DNA of 64,000 nucleotides from Selaginella moellendorffii (lineage: Eukaryota > Streptophyta > Lycopodiopsida > Selaginellales > Selaginellaceae): NCBI RefSeq assembly GCF_000143415.4, contig NW_003314308.1:39801-103800 (forward strand). The letters are read 5' to 3'. The translations under genes were made by a program, and so were the position numbers. Positions within the stretch are counted from its first letter, which is position 1, and each line of letters starts with the position of its first letter. Of this stretch, positions 10,511-19,256 are shown one piece after another. The notes beneath the pieces are model-generated. The model was not told the DNA's origin, did no database searches, and worked only from the letters and a program-made list of their open reading frames with translations.

Positions 10511-12259
10511 TCAGGGTTCTCTTGAAGATGGGCCGGGATCTGGAGGAACGTCAGGAGGAGGCATTGGTGGATCTGTAGGTGGTATTAATTCCTCCTGATC
10601 CCTTTGTACAAAGCATTTCAGCCACTGCACATGCACAATCTCTGGAGGATCGGCCTGCTGAACGTCATGCCGAACCTCATAAACTTGTGGTCCAACTTGC
10701 CGCAACACCCGATACGGTCCTTTCCATTGCGCAAGAAGCCTCTTAGATAAACCATGTACCGTAAGATGGGGAAAACGGACTAACACCAAATCATCCACTT
10801 TGTACTCCGTAGGTGGACGATGATGGGAGTTGTAGCACCGTTGTTGTCCCATTTGTACGCAGCCTAAGTGTTCGGCAGACTCTGCTCGAACAAGTGGAAG
10901 AATGCTCGTCAAATACTGATCCCATGATCTAGCATCGGCAACTCGTGGCAATCGCGAAGGTAAACCCAGCTCCATTGGTAATATTGGATCATGACCATAT
11001 AGAAGTTTATATGGTGAAGCACCAATAGAACTCTGCACCCCTGTAACATATGCATACCAAAGAGACAGCAAATAACCATCCCAATCTGAATGCTGAAAGT
11101 TCACATACTTCGCAATCATCCCTTTGAATGTCCAAACAAGCCGTTCCACCAGACCGTCTGATTGTGGATGATAAGCACTCGTGAAAGTGTGGCATATCCC
11201 CAATCGAGACGTCAAAACATGAAATGCCTCAGCCATAAATGCGGGACCATTATCTGAAAGAATCCGCTCTGGACAAGAATGCTGGAACACCACTCGATTG
11301 AGGAGGAAGTATCCAATAGCAGTTGCAGAGGCGCTAGCAAGAGCACCAACTTCCACCCAATGAGTCAAGTAGTCAGAAGCAATAATAACATACTCATTGC
11401 CAGCAGTCGACCGTGGAAAAGATCCCATAAGATCAAACGCCACTAACTCAAACAGACAGGAAACCGCAATTGACTCCAACCATCCTTCTACAACACGAGG
11501 GGGAGTATTACGAGCTTGGCACCAAACGCAGCTACGCACATACCGGATAATATCACGTCGCATCTCTAGCCAATAGAAAGACCTGTGCAGCTTCTCGGTG
11601 ATACAACGGTGTCCTATATGCCCACCAAGAACAGGAGAATCATGGTAGGCATGGAGAAACCGCAGAATAAACACCGAAGGCACCACCAACCGTAAATGAT
11701 CATTAGGATCTGTCCCCATAAAATAAAGAAGGCCATCTTCAAGGCAATATTGAGAATGTAAATGCCGGAAAGGCAAGTCATCAGCAAGTGATGCAAGATT
11801 TTCAAACCCATCTCGAAGCCTTCGAATCCACGGCTCAATCTTTTGAGCCTCGCAAACCTCATCAAGAGAAGGTAGATCTTGCTCTGCGCCCTGTGGACAC
11901 TGAACGTCAAGGACAGCAACCGCCGACGGCACAGAATCCTCATCTAGAAAATCCACAGATGCTGGAACAACAGGTTCGTCAGAAACATGAGAAGTGAGTG
12001 GAGAAGGAAGAGGAGCTCGAGAAAGGGCATTAGCATCAACCATAGAACTCCCTGGGCGATGAACAACATCAAAATCATATATCTGAAGCTTCAAAGCCCA
12101 TCGAGCCATACAACCAACCAGGTTCTTCCACTTCAATAATGAAGTAACAGCAGTATGGTCACCTTCAAGTAACGTCCAAGAACCATGTAGATATGCATGA
12201 AGTTTCTCGAAACCCCAGACTGCTACTAAACACTCCTTCTCCGTCGTGGAGTAGTTCAT
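10511..12259 (-). CDS. RNase H and integrase part of the Ty3/gypsy polyprotein
   Basis: This open stretch of 582 codons is in the same frame as the RT (12305-13204). A single TAG at 12305-12307, after S-V-P-G, separates the two. The remaining RNase H begins 'MNYSTTEKECLV' and runs to 'DANALSRAP'. The integrase zinc-binding region is H-x-H...CVWCQA (residues about 205-255). The catalytic core shows Asp in 'AFDLMGSFP', Asp in 'ILSDNGPAF' and Glu in 'HPQSDGLVERL'. A GPY/F-type module ('WKGPYRVLRQVGPQVYEV') and a proline-rich tail end the protein. The integrase would insert the cDNA copy. Without suppression of the stop it is not made as part of the polyprotein. Confidence 0.9.
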   Translation of the reverse strand: MNYSTTEKECLVAVWGFEKLHAYLHGSWTLLEGDHTAVTSLLKWKNLVGCMARWALKLQIYDFDVVHRPGSSMVDANALSRAPLPSPLTSHVSDEPVVPASVDFLDEDSVPSAVAVLDVQCPQGAEQDLPSLDEVCEAQKIEPWIRRLRDGFENLASLADDLPFRHLHSQYCLEDGLLYFMGTDPNDHLRLVVPSVFILRFLHAYHDSPVLGGHIGHRCITEKLHRSFYWLEMRRDIIRYVRSCVWCQARNTPPRVVEGWLESIAVSCLFELVAFDLMGSFPRSTAGNEYVIIASDYLTHWVEVGALASASATAIGYFLLNRVVFQHSCPERILSDNGPAFMAEAFHVLTSRLGICHTFTSAYHPQSDGLVERLVWTFKGMIAKYVNFQHSDWDGYLLSLWYAYVTGVQSSIGASPYKLLYGHDPILPMELGLPSRLPRVADARSWDQYLTSILPLVRAESAEHLGCVQMGQQRCYNSHHRPPTEYKVDDLVLVRFPHLTVHGLSKRLLAQWKGPYRVLRQVGPQVYEVRHDVQQADPPEIVHVQWLKCFVQRDQEELIPPTDPPMPPPDVPPDPGPSSREP

Positions 12260-12304
12260 CTCCGCTGGTTGTAATGTACGGCTTATGTATGCAATGGGAT
12301 GGCC

Positions 12305-13204
12305 CTAACCAGGCACACTCGAGCTCTCTTGCATCAACACACCTCCAAGACCAATGTCAGAAGCATCCACGCGCAAAATAAAAGGTCGAGTGTAGTCAAG
12401 ATACGCCAAAACTGGAGGAGTTGTCAATAGCTCTTTGAGATCCACAAACACCCGCTCACAATCTGAAGACCAGATGAAAGATGACGTGGATGACTTCAGC
12501 AACGCTCGCAATGGTGTAGTGCGATCAGAAAGATGATCCACAAAACAACCGAGATACTGCACTTTACCCAAAAAGCGTTGCACATCATTCACAAACTTCG
12601 GAGTAGGGAACTTTAGAACAGCCACAAGTTTGTCAGGATCAACTTGCAAACCCTCACGAGAAATATGGTACCCAAGATAAGTTGTGTCCTTGGACCCAAA
12701 CACGCACTTTGACCGCTTCAGCTTTAAACCAACGTCGTGTAGCCGATCCAACACTTTACAAACATCACGAACGTGCTCCTCCCACGTCCCCTCCGAGTGG
12801 ATCAAGACATCATCAATGAAGTCAGCAGTCACCTTCGGCATATCGCAAAGAACCTCGTCCATTATCCGCTGGAAAGTTGCTAGAGCATTGTTCAAACCAA
12901 ACGGCATCACCAAGAACTCATACAAACCAAATGGTGTACGAAAAGCAATCTTAGGAATATCTTCTTCAGTCATCGGTACTTGCCAATACCCAGAAGGAAG
13001 ATCTAGCTTGGTGAACCAACGACTTCGCCCTAGACGATCCAAGAAATCAGCAGTATGAGGAAGAGGATACACATCTGGGATCGTCACTTCGTTTAACGGA
13101 CGATAGTTGATGCAGAAACGAATACTCCCATCAGGCTTCGTCACAAGATGAGGTTCACATGCCCAAGGACTCCGCGACTTCCGAATAACACCCTTCTCCA
13201 GCAT
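12305..13204 (-). CDS. Reverse transcriptase part of the Ty3/gypsy polyprotein
   Basis: This 299-codon frame holds a nearly complete RT: 'GVIRKSRSPWACEPHLV', 'RFCINYRPLNEVTIPDVYPLP', 'KLDLPSGYWQV', 'FGLYEFLVMPFGLNNA' and the catalytic box as F-I-D-D ('ADFIDDVLIHSEG') rather than the usual Y-x-D-D. The start of RNase H follows ('ILRVDASDIGLGGVLMQ', containing its first Asp). The frame ends at a single TAG, after which the same frame continues as RNase H and integrase. The linker to the protease is frameshifted between about 13200 and 13437. Confidence 0.88.
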   Translation of the reverse strand: MLEKGVIRKSRSPWACEPHLVTKPDGSIRFCINYRPLNEVTIPDVYPLPHTADFLDRLGRSRWFTKLDLPSGYWQVPMTEEDIPKIAFRTPFGLYEFLVMPFGLNNALATFQRIMDEVLCDMPKVTADFIDDVLIHSEGTWEEHVRDVCKVLDRLHDVGLKLKRSKCVFGSKDTTYLGYHISREGLQVDPDKLVAVLKFPTPKFVNDVQRFLGKVQYLGCFVDHLSDRTTPLRALLKSSTSSFIWSSDCERVFVDLKELLTTPPVLAYLDYTRPFILRVDASDIGLGGVLMQESSSVPG

Positions 13205-13358
13205 TTCCTTGACGTTTGCTCGTAAAATCTTAATTTCCTTAGGTGACCGATGACAAACAAGACCTTGATTGGACGAGCATCCCCGGTTGGAATCGGATGA
13301 CGTGTGGCAATCTTGGCCCCAGACGATAGGTCAAATTCAAAAAGATCAGAATACTCCT

Positions 13359-14069
13359 TCATGAACCGGTCAACTGCTGCAACACAAAGATCGTCGGAGG
13401 GATCGGAAAAGGGAAAAGCAGAACAAGATGGAAACACAAAAGGAAAGAGTGGGGGAACAAAAGTAATGGAAGCAGAGGTAGAAGTAGAGGGACGAAGAGG
13501 TATGGAAGTGAGAGGAATGGATGAAACATAAGGAAGTATAAGACAAGGGGAGAAGCCTCAAAGTCACACTTGGCATGATTGCGCTGCAACCAATCCATAT
13601 CAAGAATGAGGTCAAAAGCTTGATTTGGCACCACCCGCAACGACTGCAACTCAAGCTCAAGATCGCTCACACGCACAACCAGGTCCACCTCATCCCGTGC
13701 ACATGCATGTGTACGGCTGTTGCCATAAAGAATGAAAACTGGTTCCGCCGCACGACGCAAGTGTAGACGACAACGTGTGGCAACAGGTCGAGCAATAGAA
13801 GATAAACTCGAACCTGTATCAACCAACACGGAGAGAATAATAGGAGACCTCTTGTTATAAAAACGAACTTGGAAAGTAAACACTGGATGAACTGGTGCCG
13901 AGTGAACCCCTTGATGATACTCCCGAAAGAAAGATGGATGGGTCACTGATTTATTTGCGCAAGGTCCCTCCGTTACTCGCGCGACTCCTCGTTTCCCGGA
14001 TGCATCTCGGTGTCCAGACCTTCCACTGCAACAGCACCCACGGGATGTTGCTGACGCCAAGGTCTCCAC
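13359..14069 (-). CDS. Aspartic protease region of the Ty3/gypsy polyprotein
   Basis: This frame overlaps the end of gag in another frame. It contains the protease core 'SVLVDTGSSLSSIARP' with an intact Asp-Thr-Gly, then 'FDLILDMDWLQRNHAKCDF', the usual end of the domain. From about residue 180 the frame turns into low-complexity Leu/Phe-rich sequence, which I take as reading past a frameshift. The linker toward RT (for example 'FMKEYSDLFEFDLSSGA') continues in the frame 13141-13437. The protease would cut Gag-Pol. Confidence 0.8.
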   Translation of the reverse strand: METLASATSRGCCCSGRSGHRDASGKRGVARVTEGPCANKSVTHPSFFREYHQGVHSAPVHPVFTFQVRFYNKRSPIILSVLVDTGSSLSSIARPVATRCRLHLRRAAEPVFILYGNSRTHACARDEVDLVVRVSDLELELQSLRVVPNQAFDLILDMDWLQRNHAKCDFEASPLVLYFLMFHPFLSLPYLFVPLLLPLLPLLLFPHSFLLCFHLVLLFPFPIPPTIFVLQQLTGS

Positions 14070-14569
14070 CTAGGAAATGGAGGTCGCCAATCCGGAAAAC
14101 GACGGCAACGCCGATAAGTATGACCAACTTCATCACACGCCCAGCAGCGAACATCACGGCCACGACCATGTCCTCGCACTTGTCCTTGGACTCGAGCAGC
14201 AGCAGCATCAACCTCCATTGGAACAGGACCATCACTCATAGGAAGTGGAGCGGAAGGACGTGCAACGAGAAGTGGAAGAGGCAACGTCTCATAACGTTGT
14301 GCCAAGCGAAGAGCATCGTCAAGGGTGGCAGGAGCAAGTGCATGCATAAGGCCGACAAGATCTTGACGAAGTGCTGGCCACAACATTCCTAGCTTGATCC
14401 GCTCCGACATATTTGGCTCCGCATGAAGCAAAAGACTTCGGAAACGAACGCCAAATTGCATCACTAACTCAGATGGCCTTTGGCGAAGACAATGTAATTG
14501 TTGGAAAGCATCAAGCAATTGTACCAATTGCTGCTCTAGAGTCAAAGGAGGAGATTGCTGATTTGCCAT
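13973..14569 (-). CDS. Gag with zinc knuckle (Ty3/gypsy)
   Basis: This 198-codon frame starts with the ATG nearest to the 5' LTR leader. It carries the C-terminal half of a capsid region ('FQQLHCLRQRPSELVMQFGVRF' spans residues about 16-37) and a perfect zinc knuckle C-x2-C-x4-H-x4-C ('CWACDEVGHTYRRC', residues about 136-149). It is shorter than typical gag, so the N-terminal part may be lost. The protease frame overlaps its last 97 bp, and a frameshift separates the two. Confidence 0.85.
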   Translation of the reverse strand: MANQQSPPLTLEQQLVQLLDAFQQLHCLRQRPSELVMQFGVRFRSLLLHAEPNMSERIKLGMLWPALRQDLVGLMHALAPATLDDALRLAQRYETLPLPLLVARPSAPLPMSDGPVPMEVDAAAARVQGQVRGHGRGRDVRCWACDEVGHTYRRCRRFPDWRPPFPRWRPWRQQHPVGAVAVEGLDTEMHPGNEESRE

Positions 14570-14802
14570 GAAGATGAACGAAAAAGAAAGAGCAAAAGAA
14601 GAGAAATGACAAAAAGCTAGAAGGAAATGGTAGATCTAGATAACGCAAAAAGCTAGATCTAAACCAAAATCCTGAATAGAAAGAACAAAAGACAGGAAAT
14701 GGAAAAAGCTAGATCTAAACGATGCAAAAGCTAGATCTAAACAAAAATCCCAAATCCAAGCACTCCTTAGGAACAATCAAATATGCCCCTCACCTCCACC
14801 AA

Positions 14803-14977
14803 TGTAAGTGCTTAGAATATGGAAAGGAAATACAGAAATGTGCATATCAATTAGCCCAAAAACCCTAGCTTATATACAGGAGTGAGTGGTCCAGATTAAA
14901 ACCAATCCGATGGCTACCAAAATCCCACTATGCTAATATTAGTATATGGCATCGTAACTGTACACTTGGCCCTCACA
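14803..14977 (-). repeat. 5' LTR
   Basis: This is the right copy of the 175-bp terminal repeat. It contains the promoter-like TATATAAG on the minus strand, and the primer-binding-site-like sequence lies immediately internal to it. Confidence 0.9.
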
Positions 14978-14981
14978 CATT

Positions 14982-15140
14982 GTGATATATTTTAGATAGC
15001 ACAAAAGAAATTTAAAAAGAGGAGTAGTATATTTTAAATAGCACAACAAATTATTTAAAAAGAGGAGTAGTACTCAATGGAATTTAACAATTGGTTCCTC
15101 AAGGTATGGAAGAAACTAGAAACCTAGACAGATAAAATTG
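14982..15140. repeat. Tandem pair of about 42-bp repeats
   Basis: Two imperfect copies of 'ttttagatagcacaaaagaaatt...aaaaagaggagtagta' follow the retrotransposon. The inverted copy of this locus at about 21270-21300 lacks both the retrotransposon and these repeats. Confidence 0.6.
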
Positions 15141-15149
15141 ATGGATCAA

Positions 15150-15189
<40 letters not shown>

Positions 15190-15620
15190 CATTTGTTTCT
15201 TTCTTTCTATGATTTTGCAGAGTCGTCAAAAAAGGTACTTGGCATTGGCTTTGAGGTTCCCATAGGCAAAAAGAAACTCATTCACTCTGTACCACAACAG
15301 AACTTGCAGGGGTGAGCTTTTAAATGTTCTGAAGCTACTCTCTCTTGTTTTGACTTCCAGGTTCCGTGGATTCGAAAGGCCTGTAGGAAAACGTTTCACA
15401 AAGGTGCAGATATTCTCTCTACAAAAATCAACAATCCCGCCATTTTCTTCATCACATCTCCCGAGAATTGGGATAGCTCTCCAGCTTCCACTTGATCTCT
15501 GCCCACTTGAGATGAGATGCATGGATCCTACAAGAAGCCAGCCGTGGACACCACGCTGTTGCATCTCCCGAGCTATTTTGTTCAAGATGTGTGGTATACC
15601 GACGTGAACTATAAATTGCA
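15140..15620 (-). repeat. Inverted-duplicate arm with an unrecognised open frame
   Basis: The stretch is repeated in opposite orientation at 20905-21260. Inside it a minus-strand frame (15226-15585, 119 codons) shares the segment 'GVHGWLLVGSMHL.SSGQR' with the plus-strand frame 20954-21199. The shared part is nearly identical in both copies, but I do not recognise a family. It may be a gene fragment or transposon sequence. Confidence 0.55.
15152..15186. repeat. (CT)n microsatellite
   Basis: An uninterrupted run of about 16 CT units. The inverted copy at about 21215-21232 carries a shorter (GA)n run. Confidence 0.9.
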
Positions 15621-15639
15621 GTGCAGGATCACATTCTAA

Positions 15640-16835
15640 CTGATTTAATGCTAGAAGCAGCTATGATATCTGACAACTCCAAAATGTTGAGCCTTCGTGA
15701 CTTCCAACGCAAGAAATTAACCAGCTAGGAAACCCAGAGCAGTTATTAAAGAAATACGTTCCATTTCTTTGTGAGGAGTGTCAGCAATCGCAACTAACAC
15801 TGATACTCTTGAATTTTTTTTCATCTGTGCATAATTTAGGTTGATTATGTTTCTCAGTTCGGTGCTGACCAGTATCTACGTCTGGGGAAACTTCTTGTAT
15901 TGTGTAGGATCATCTCGTTCTTGGACTCCAACATAATAAAATTCCATCGAGATGAAATACTAATCTTCTCTATTGCAGGTTCGTGATAGTATTTATCTTA
16001 TTTTCGCAAAACTTTCCGGGAAGTTTACTGTTAATTCTCCTTGGGCATACTTCCGATGCTGTTTCTTTTCTTTTGGAAAGCTCAGTGTTTTACTTGTCGT
16101 CACTAACACTAATACCAGATAGCACTACGCCTGTACAAGTACATAGCCTGAACATCCTAGCATGGTTTATTTCTGAAACTTCTATTTCGGACGAGAAGCA
16201 GTTACTGTTGGCCGTGGTTGGCTGCATTGTAGCTCTTGCAAGCACTTTGAAGGTAAATCTTGATCTCATAATTTAAACCAGTCTTAAATCTTTGTTTGTA
16301 GTCTGTGCCATGCAGTGCTTTAAAGAAATCAAGCAGGAAGGTCAAGTCTTGAAGCTTTCTGTGCTTTTGCGAGCCATACATGACAATACCAAGAACTTCG
16401 TAAACAACAGGAGGTTTTTGTCATCCTTTCTTCATACTAGTCTGCTCAGCGAATGAGAGCAAGACAATTAGAACATGTGGTACGTTTCATTAAGTTCCAC
16501 CTCCGCCAACAATTTCAATCTTTCTAAGAACTTCAGACATCTCCCACCTTGCTTTGTTGGTTCGATCTAGCTGAAAATTATTGACTTGCCAGAAGGAAAG
16601 AAAGCAGAAAAGAATTCCTTGATTTGTTTCGTTACATGTAAATTCTTCTATACTTCTTTTCTTTCTGGCATGTCACCAGTTTTCTATGTTGGATCAAATC
16701 AATAGAGCAAGGCGGCTGTATGAAAGATTGAGACCCTCTGCATTAGCTATTGCATCAACAACCCACAGATGTATGGCTAAGGGAGGGATGGAAATGAGTG
16801 GGATGACCATAACCTAAACGAGACGCAGACAAAGT
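15640..16835. other. Spacer with one possible exon (15983-16276, +)
   Basis: The only notable reading is a plus-strand frame of 97 codons whose last 50 residues ('VQVHSLNILAWFISE', 'LLAVVGCIVALASTL') look like one helical repeat of an ARM/HEAT-type protein. It could be an orphan exon. Nothing else in this stretch resembles a gene. Confidence 0.25.
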
Positions 16836-17440
16836 TTAATACCTCACAGTCTCAATGGCTGCTTTGCCATCTAGTTTTGAAGCGTAGAACGATTGAAGGT
16901 AATTTCCATAGACGCTATCTTTGAAGCAAGCAGGCGCTTCGTCAGCGACCAGCTGCGCCAGCAGAGCAATGTGACTATCTTCTGCTGGCCCATAGAATGA
17001 AGCAATGGAGACTCGAGTTCGCTCCGAGTTGACAACTGCTCGGTGCTCCACACTCTTGTACGCATCATTGGAAAGAATCTGAATAACACACAATCAAAAC
17101 CTGGAAATCTCATGCATGCACGACTATGACGATCGAAAGAAAGCTTACCTGAAGTTGATCTCCAATGTTGACAACAAAGGCGCCAGGCAGAGGTTTGATC
17201 GGCACCCACGCTCCACAGTGTACAATCTGGAGGCCATCTTTCACCCTGGTGTCCTGCTGGAGTATAGTGAAACCGTTTGGATCCGCGTGAGCGTCCAGTC
17301 AGATTGTAAGCTCCGGCTCCGGACAAGGTGGATAGTAGTTCATCCTCATCGCATGCCTCTCTCCTCCAAAAGCTTCCTCCAGAGCACCACTTTCCAGTCC
17401 CAGTGACTCCGAGAACAATCCAAGCACTCTTTTCGCGGCG
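16836..17440 (-). pseudogene. 2-oxoglutarate/Fe(II)-dependent dioxygenase, C-terminal half
   Basis: Two exons are visible: 17149 to about 17440 and 16836-17078, separated by a 70-bp GT-AG intron. The protein part begins 'VLGLFSESLGLESGALEEAF', then 'MRMNYYPPCPEPELTI', followed by an in-frame TGA (17299-17301) exactly where Gly is expected before 'LDAHADPNGFTILQQD'. The iron ligands are present (H-x-D in HAD, the distal His in 'KSVEHRAVVN'), as is the R-x-S 2-oxoglutarate site ('RTRVSIASF'). The N-terminal half is missing and replaced by PPR sequence. Plant enzymes of this family oxidise specialised metabolites or hormones. This copy cannot be functional unless the stop is read through. Confidence 0.85.
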
Positions 17441-17840
17441 ACGAACGAGACGTGGGTGGGGCGGACGACTGAATCGCTGGCGAGGGCGAGGAAGAGATGA
17501 ATCGCTTGCGCGCTCTGGCCGTTTGCGCAGAGCGTCGAGATCATGATGTTACAGGAGAAGGCGTTCTTGTGGACGAGATCGTGGAAGACGGACCATGCGT
17601 CCGGGAGGCTGGAGCACTTGCCATACATGAGGATGAGGAGATTGCTGAACAAGGGGTGGTGGCGTAGGTCGAGGGTGGCGGCCAGGCGGCGGTGCAAGAG
17701 CTTCCCTCGCGGGAGGGACTTGGAATCACCACATTGGCGCAGAAGAGTCGCGATTTGGCGTGGAGATGCCTGCAGGAGGCACCGCGATCACTCCTCTTGC
17801 TACTTCGCTGGATGTCATGGCAAAGACACACTCTCTCTCT
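17440..17840 (-). pseudogene. PPR repeat fragment fused to a dioxygenase fragment
   Basis: On the minus strand a frame from 17697 reads a PLS-type PPR piece: 'FSNLLILMYGKCSSLPDAW', then 'VFHDLVHKNAFSCNIMIS' and 'LCANGQSAQAIHLFLAL'. It then passes without a stop at about 17440 into a 2-oxoglutarate-dioxygenase segment. More PPR-like sequence ('CRHLHAKS') continues upstream in another frame, so the PPR part is truncated and frameshifted. PPR proteins normally bind organellar RNA. This copy has too few repeats to do so. Confidence 0.65.
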
Positions 17841-17849
17841 CCATGATCC

Positions 17850-18248
17850 TGTGAAGAGCTTCATATGGATCATCACATTTTTTGTCAATAGCTTCACATA
17901 GGCACTAAACAACAGACATAAAGGAACTCAGAAGCAATCAGTCTTCTAAGCATCTTATCCTCTGGCATCAAATGTTGGATCAGTGATGTCCTTTTTGAAG
18001 TCTCGCTTGTTGTTTGAGGTGGGCACGTGCTTCTATTGGTGTTCATGGGGTGTTGCAAAGCTGTGGGCTCTCAATGTAAAGGGGATTTCCTTGGCAAAAG
18101 ACCTTGAAATTTTGGTGTGCTGTTTTTCTTGTTTTACCATTTTGTTTTAGACATGTAGGAAATCCTGAGCTCAAAAGTTCACTAAGATTCATTTGCATAA
18201 ACTACACTTTGGCAGAAAAATTATAACATTTACTACAAAATACAATAA
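17850..18248. other. Spacer, no gene seen
   Basis: No convincing coding sequence. The part from about 18160 is the 3' flank of the phosphatase gene and is duplicated at about 22375. Confidence 0.4.
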
Positions 18249-18836
18249 TCAGTTAAAAACAACCCATTCATCATCGAATGGATCTAGGACGTACAATTTG
18301 CCTTGCTTCTCCACACATTGTCCAATATTCCAGCGATGGGTAACTTTGGTAAAATCCACACACTTTGACAGCGCAAGAAGGAACGGGGTTACATCTGCCA
18401 AGAAGTGGTCATCCTTTGACCCCTCAAACTTTGGAGCCACCACCACGCTCTCTTGATGACCTTGGTAGAAGTCAATAATGTCATCCAGTGCCACCACCCG
18501 CTTGAAATCCCGAAACCCTACATGGTCAAGATTCTTGACTTTCGTCCCGTCCTTTAGAACAACGCAATTGCCACCATGTAGCCTCCTCGACACAAGCCCC
18601 CCAGTAGGATCCAGATGGTCAACCACAAGGTTGACATACTTCTCCTGGGCGGCACTAAACACCACGATATCGTACACTTTTGAAACCTTCCCCAGAAATT
18701 CATCTACGCCTGGTCTCTTCATGATGTGGAGTGGTGCATCATCGTCGAATTCCATGCTGAAACTCACAGAAGAGACGAGATCCTTATGAGCGTATACCAG
18801 TGTATTGTCTAGATCGAGAATGAGTGTCTTCTTCAT
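18249..18836 (-). CDS. FCP1/SCP-type small phosphatase (HAD superfamily), 195 aa
   Basis: The gene is a single exon. Residues 5-15 form HAD motif I, 'LILDLDNTLVY', with the nucleophile and general acid Asp8 and Asp10 (D-x-D-x-T). 'YDIVVFSAAQEKYV' is motif II, and 'DFKRVVALDDIIDFY' with 'PKFEGSKDDHFLADVTPFL' corresponds to motif III of the FCP1 homology domain. This family removes phosphate from Ser in the RNA polymerase II CTD or other proteins; the plant homologues are CTD-phosphatase-like. There is no targeting peptide and no BRCT domain. The gene is head to head with a kinase gene 420 bp away. Three decayed copies lie at 22450-23010, 25720-26070 and 36080-36355. The start is the only Met before motif I. 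Confidence 0.85.
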   Translation of the reverse strand: MKKTLILDLDNTLVYAHKDLVSSVSFSMEFDDDAPLHIMKRPGVDEFLGKVSKVYDIVVFSAAQEKYVNLVVDHLDPTGGLVSRRLHGGNCVVLKDGTKVKNLDHVGFRDFKRVVALDDIIDFYQGHQESVVVAPKFEGSKDDHFLADVTPFLLALSKCVDFTKVTHRWNIGQCVEKQGKLYVLDPFDDEWVVFN

Positions 18837-19256
18837 GATACCCTAAAAAATGACTCGTATTCCGTGGAGAAGGGCCACAAAAGGTGACCAAAGGTGCCAC
18901 GTCTGCCCTAAACTCTATCCGACGTGGCCTTTTTGTATTCTTGTACCCTACTATTGGCAAAGCCCAAGGGAGCCGGAGGAGCGCGTCGATCCTCAATGCA
19001 GCTTAGATTCCAAATCTAGGGCTGCCGTGATCGTCTGGCAAGGGCAGAGGTGAGTGCGCTGCTGGTTTGCGGCCTACTGTTGGCGAGGCGGAAGGAGGTG
19101 AGCATGCAATTGTAACAAGTTTGTTGTGAATCCATTGACGGACAGCTGATGTGCGCATTCTAGGCTCCAGCCGTTGGATAAGTGCAGTAACGACTCCTCA
19201 ATCTCTTTTGTGCTTTCAGCAACGACTCACAATGTTAACACTGACCAGAGTCCACC
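18837..19256. promoter_or_regulatory. Shared divergent promoter region (phosphatase / kinase)
   Basis: These 420 bp separate two diverging start codons. Only the phosphatase-proximal part is clearly recognisable in the decayed second copy (about 23010-23070), where most of the region is deleted. No individual box is certain. Confidence 0.4.

Larger units (their letters stand above)
10304..14977 (-). mobile_element. Young Ty3/gypsy retrotransposon with 175-bp LTRs
   Basis: Direct repeats 10304-10478 and 14803-14977 bound the element, and both start TG and end CA in plus orientation. The 4-bp sequence catt flanks both sides (10300-10303 and 14978-14981). On the minus strand a TGGTGGAGGTG primer-site-like sequence follows the 5' LTR, and a purine-rich AAGAGGATGGGATGA tract precedes the 3' LTR. 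The LTR has a TATATAAG box. Gag, protease, RT, RNase H and integrase are all present in order. The two LTRs differ at 8 of 175 positions, all of them transitions. A few frameshifts and one in-frame stop disrupt the coding region. No chromodomain is seen at the integrase end. Confidence 0.92.

Noticed and set aside
13895-14392. 165-codon plus-strand ORF
   Set aside because: It is a shadow of gag on the minus strand; the gag frame has a perfect zinc knuckle.
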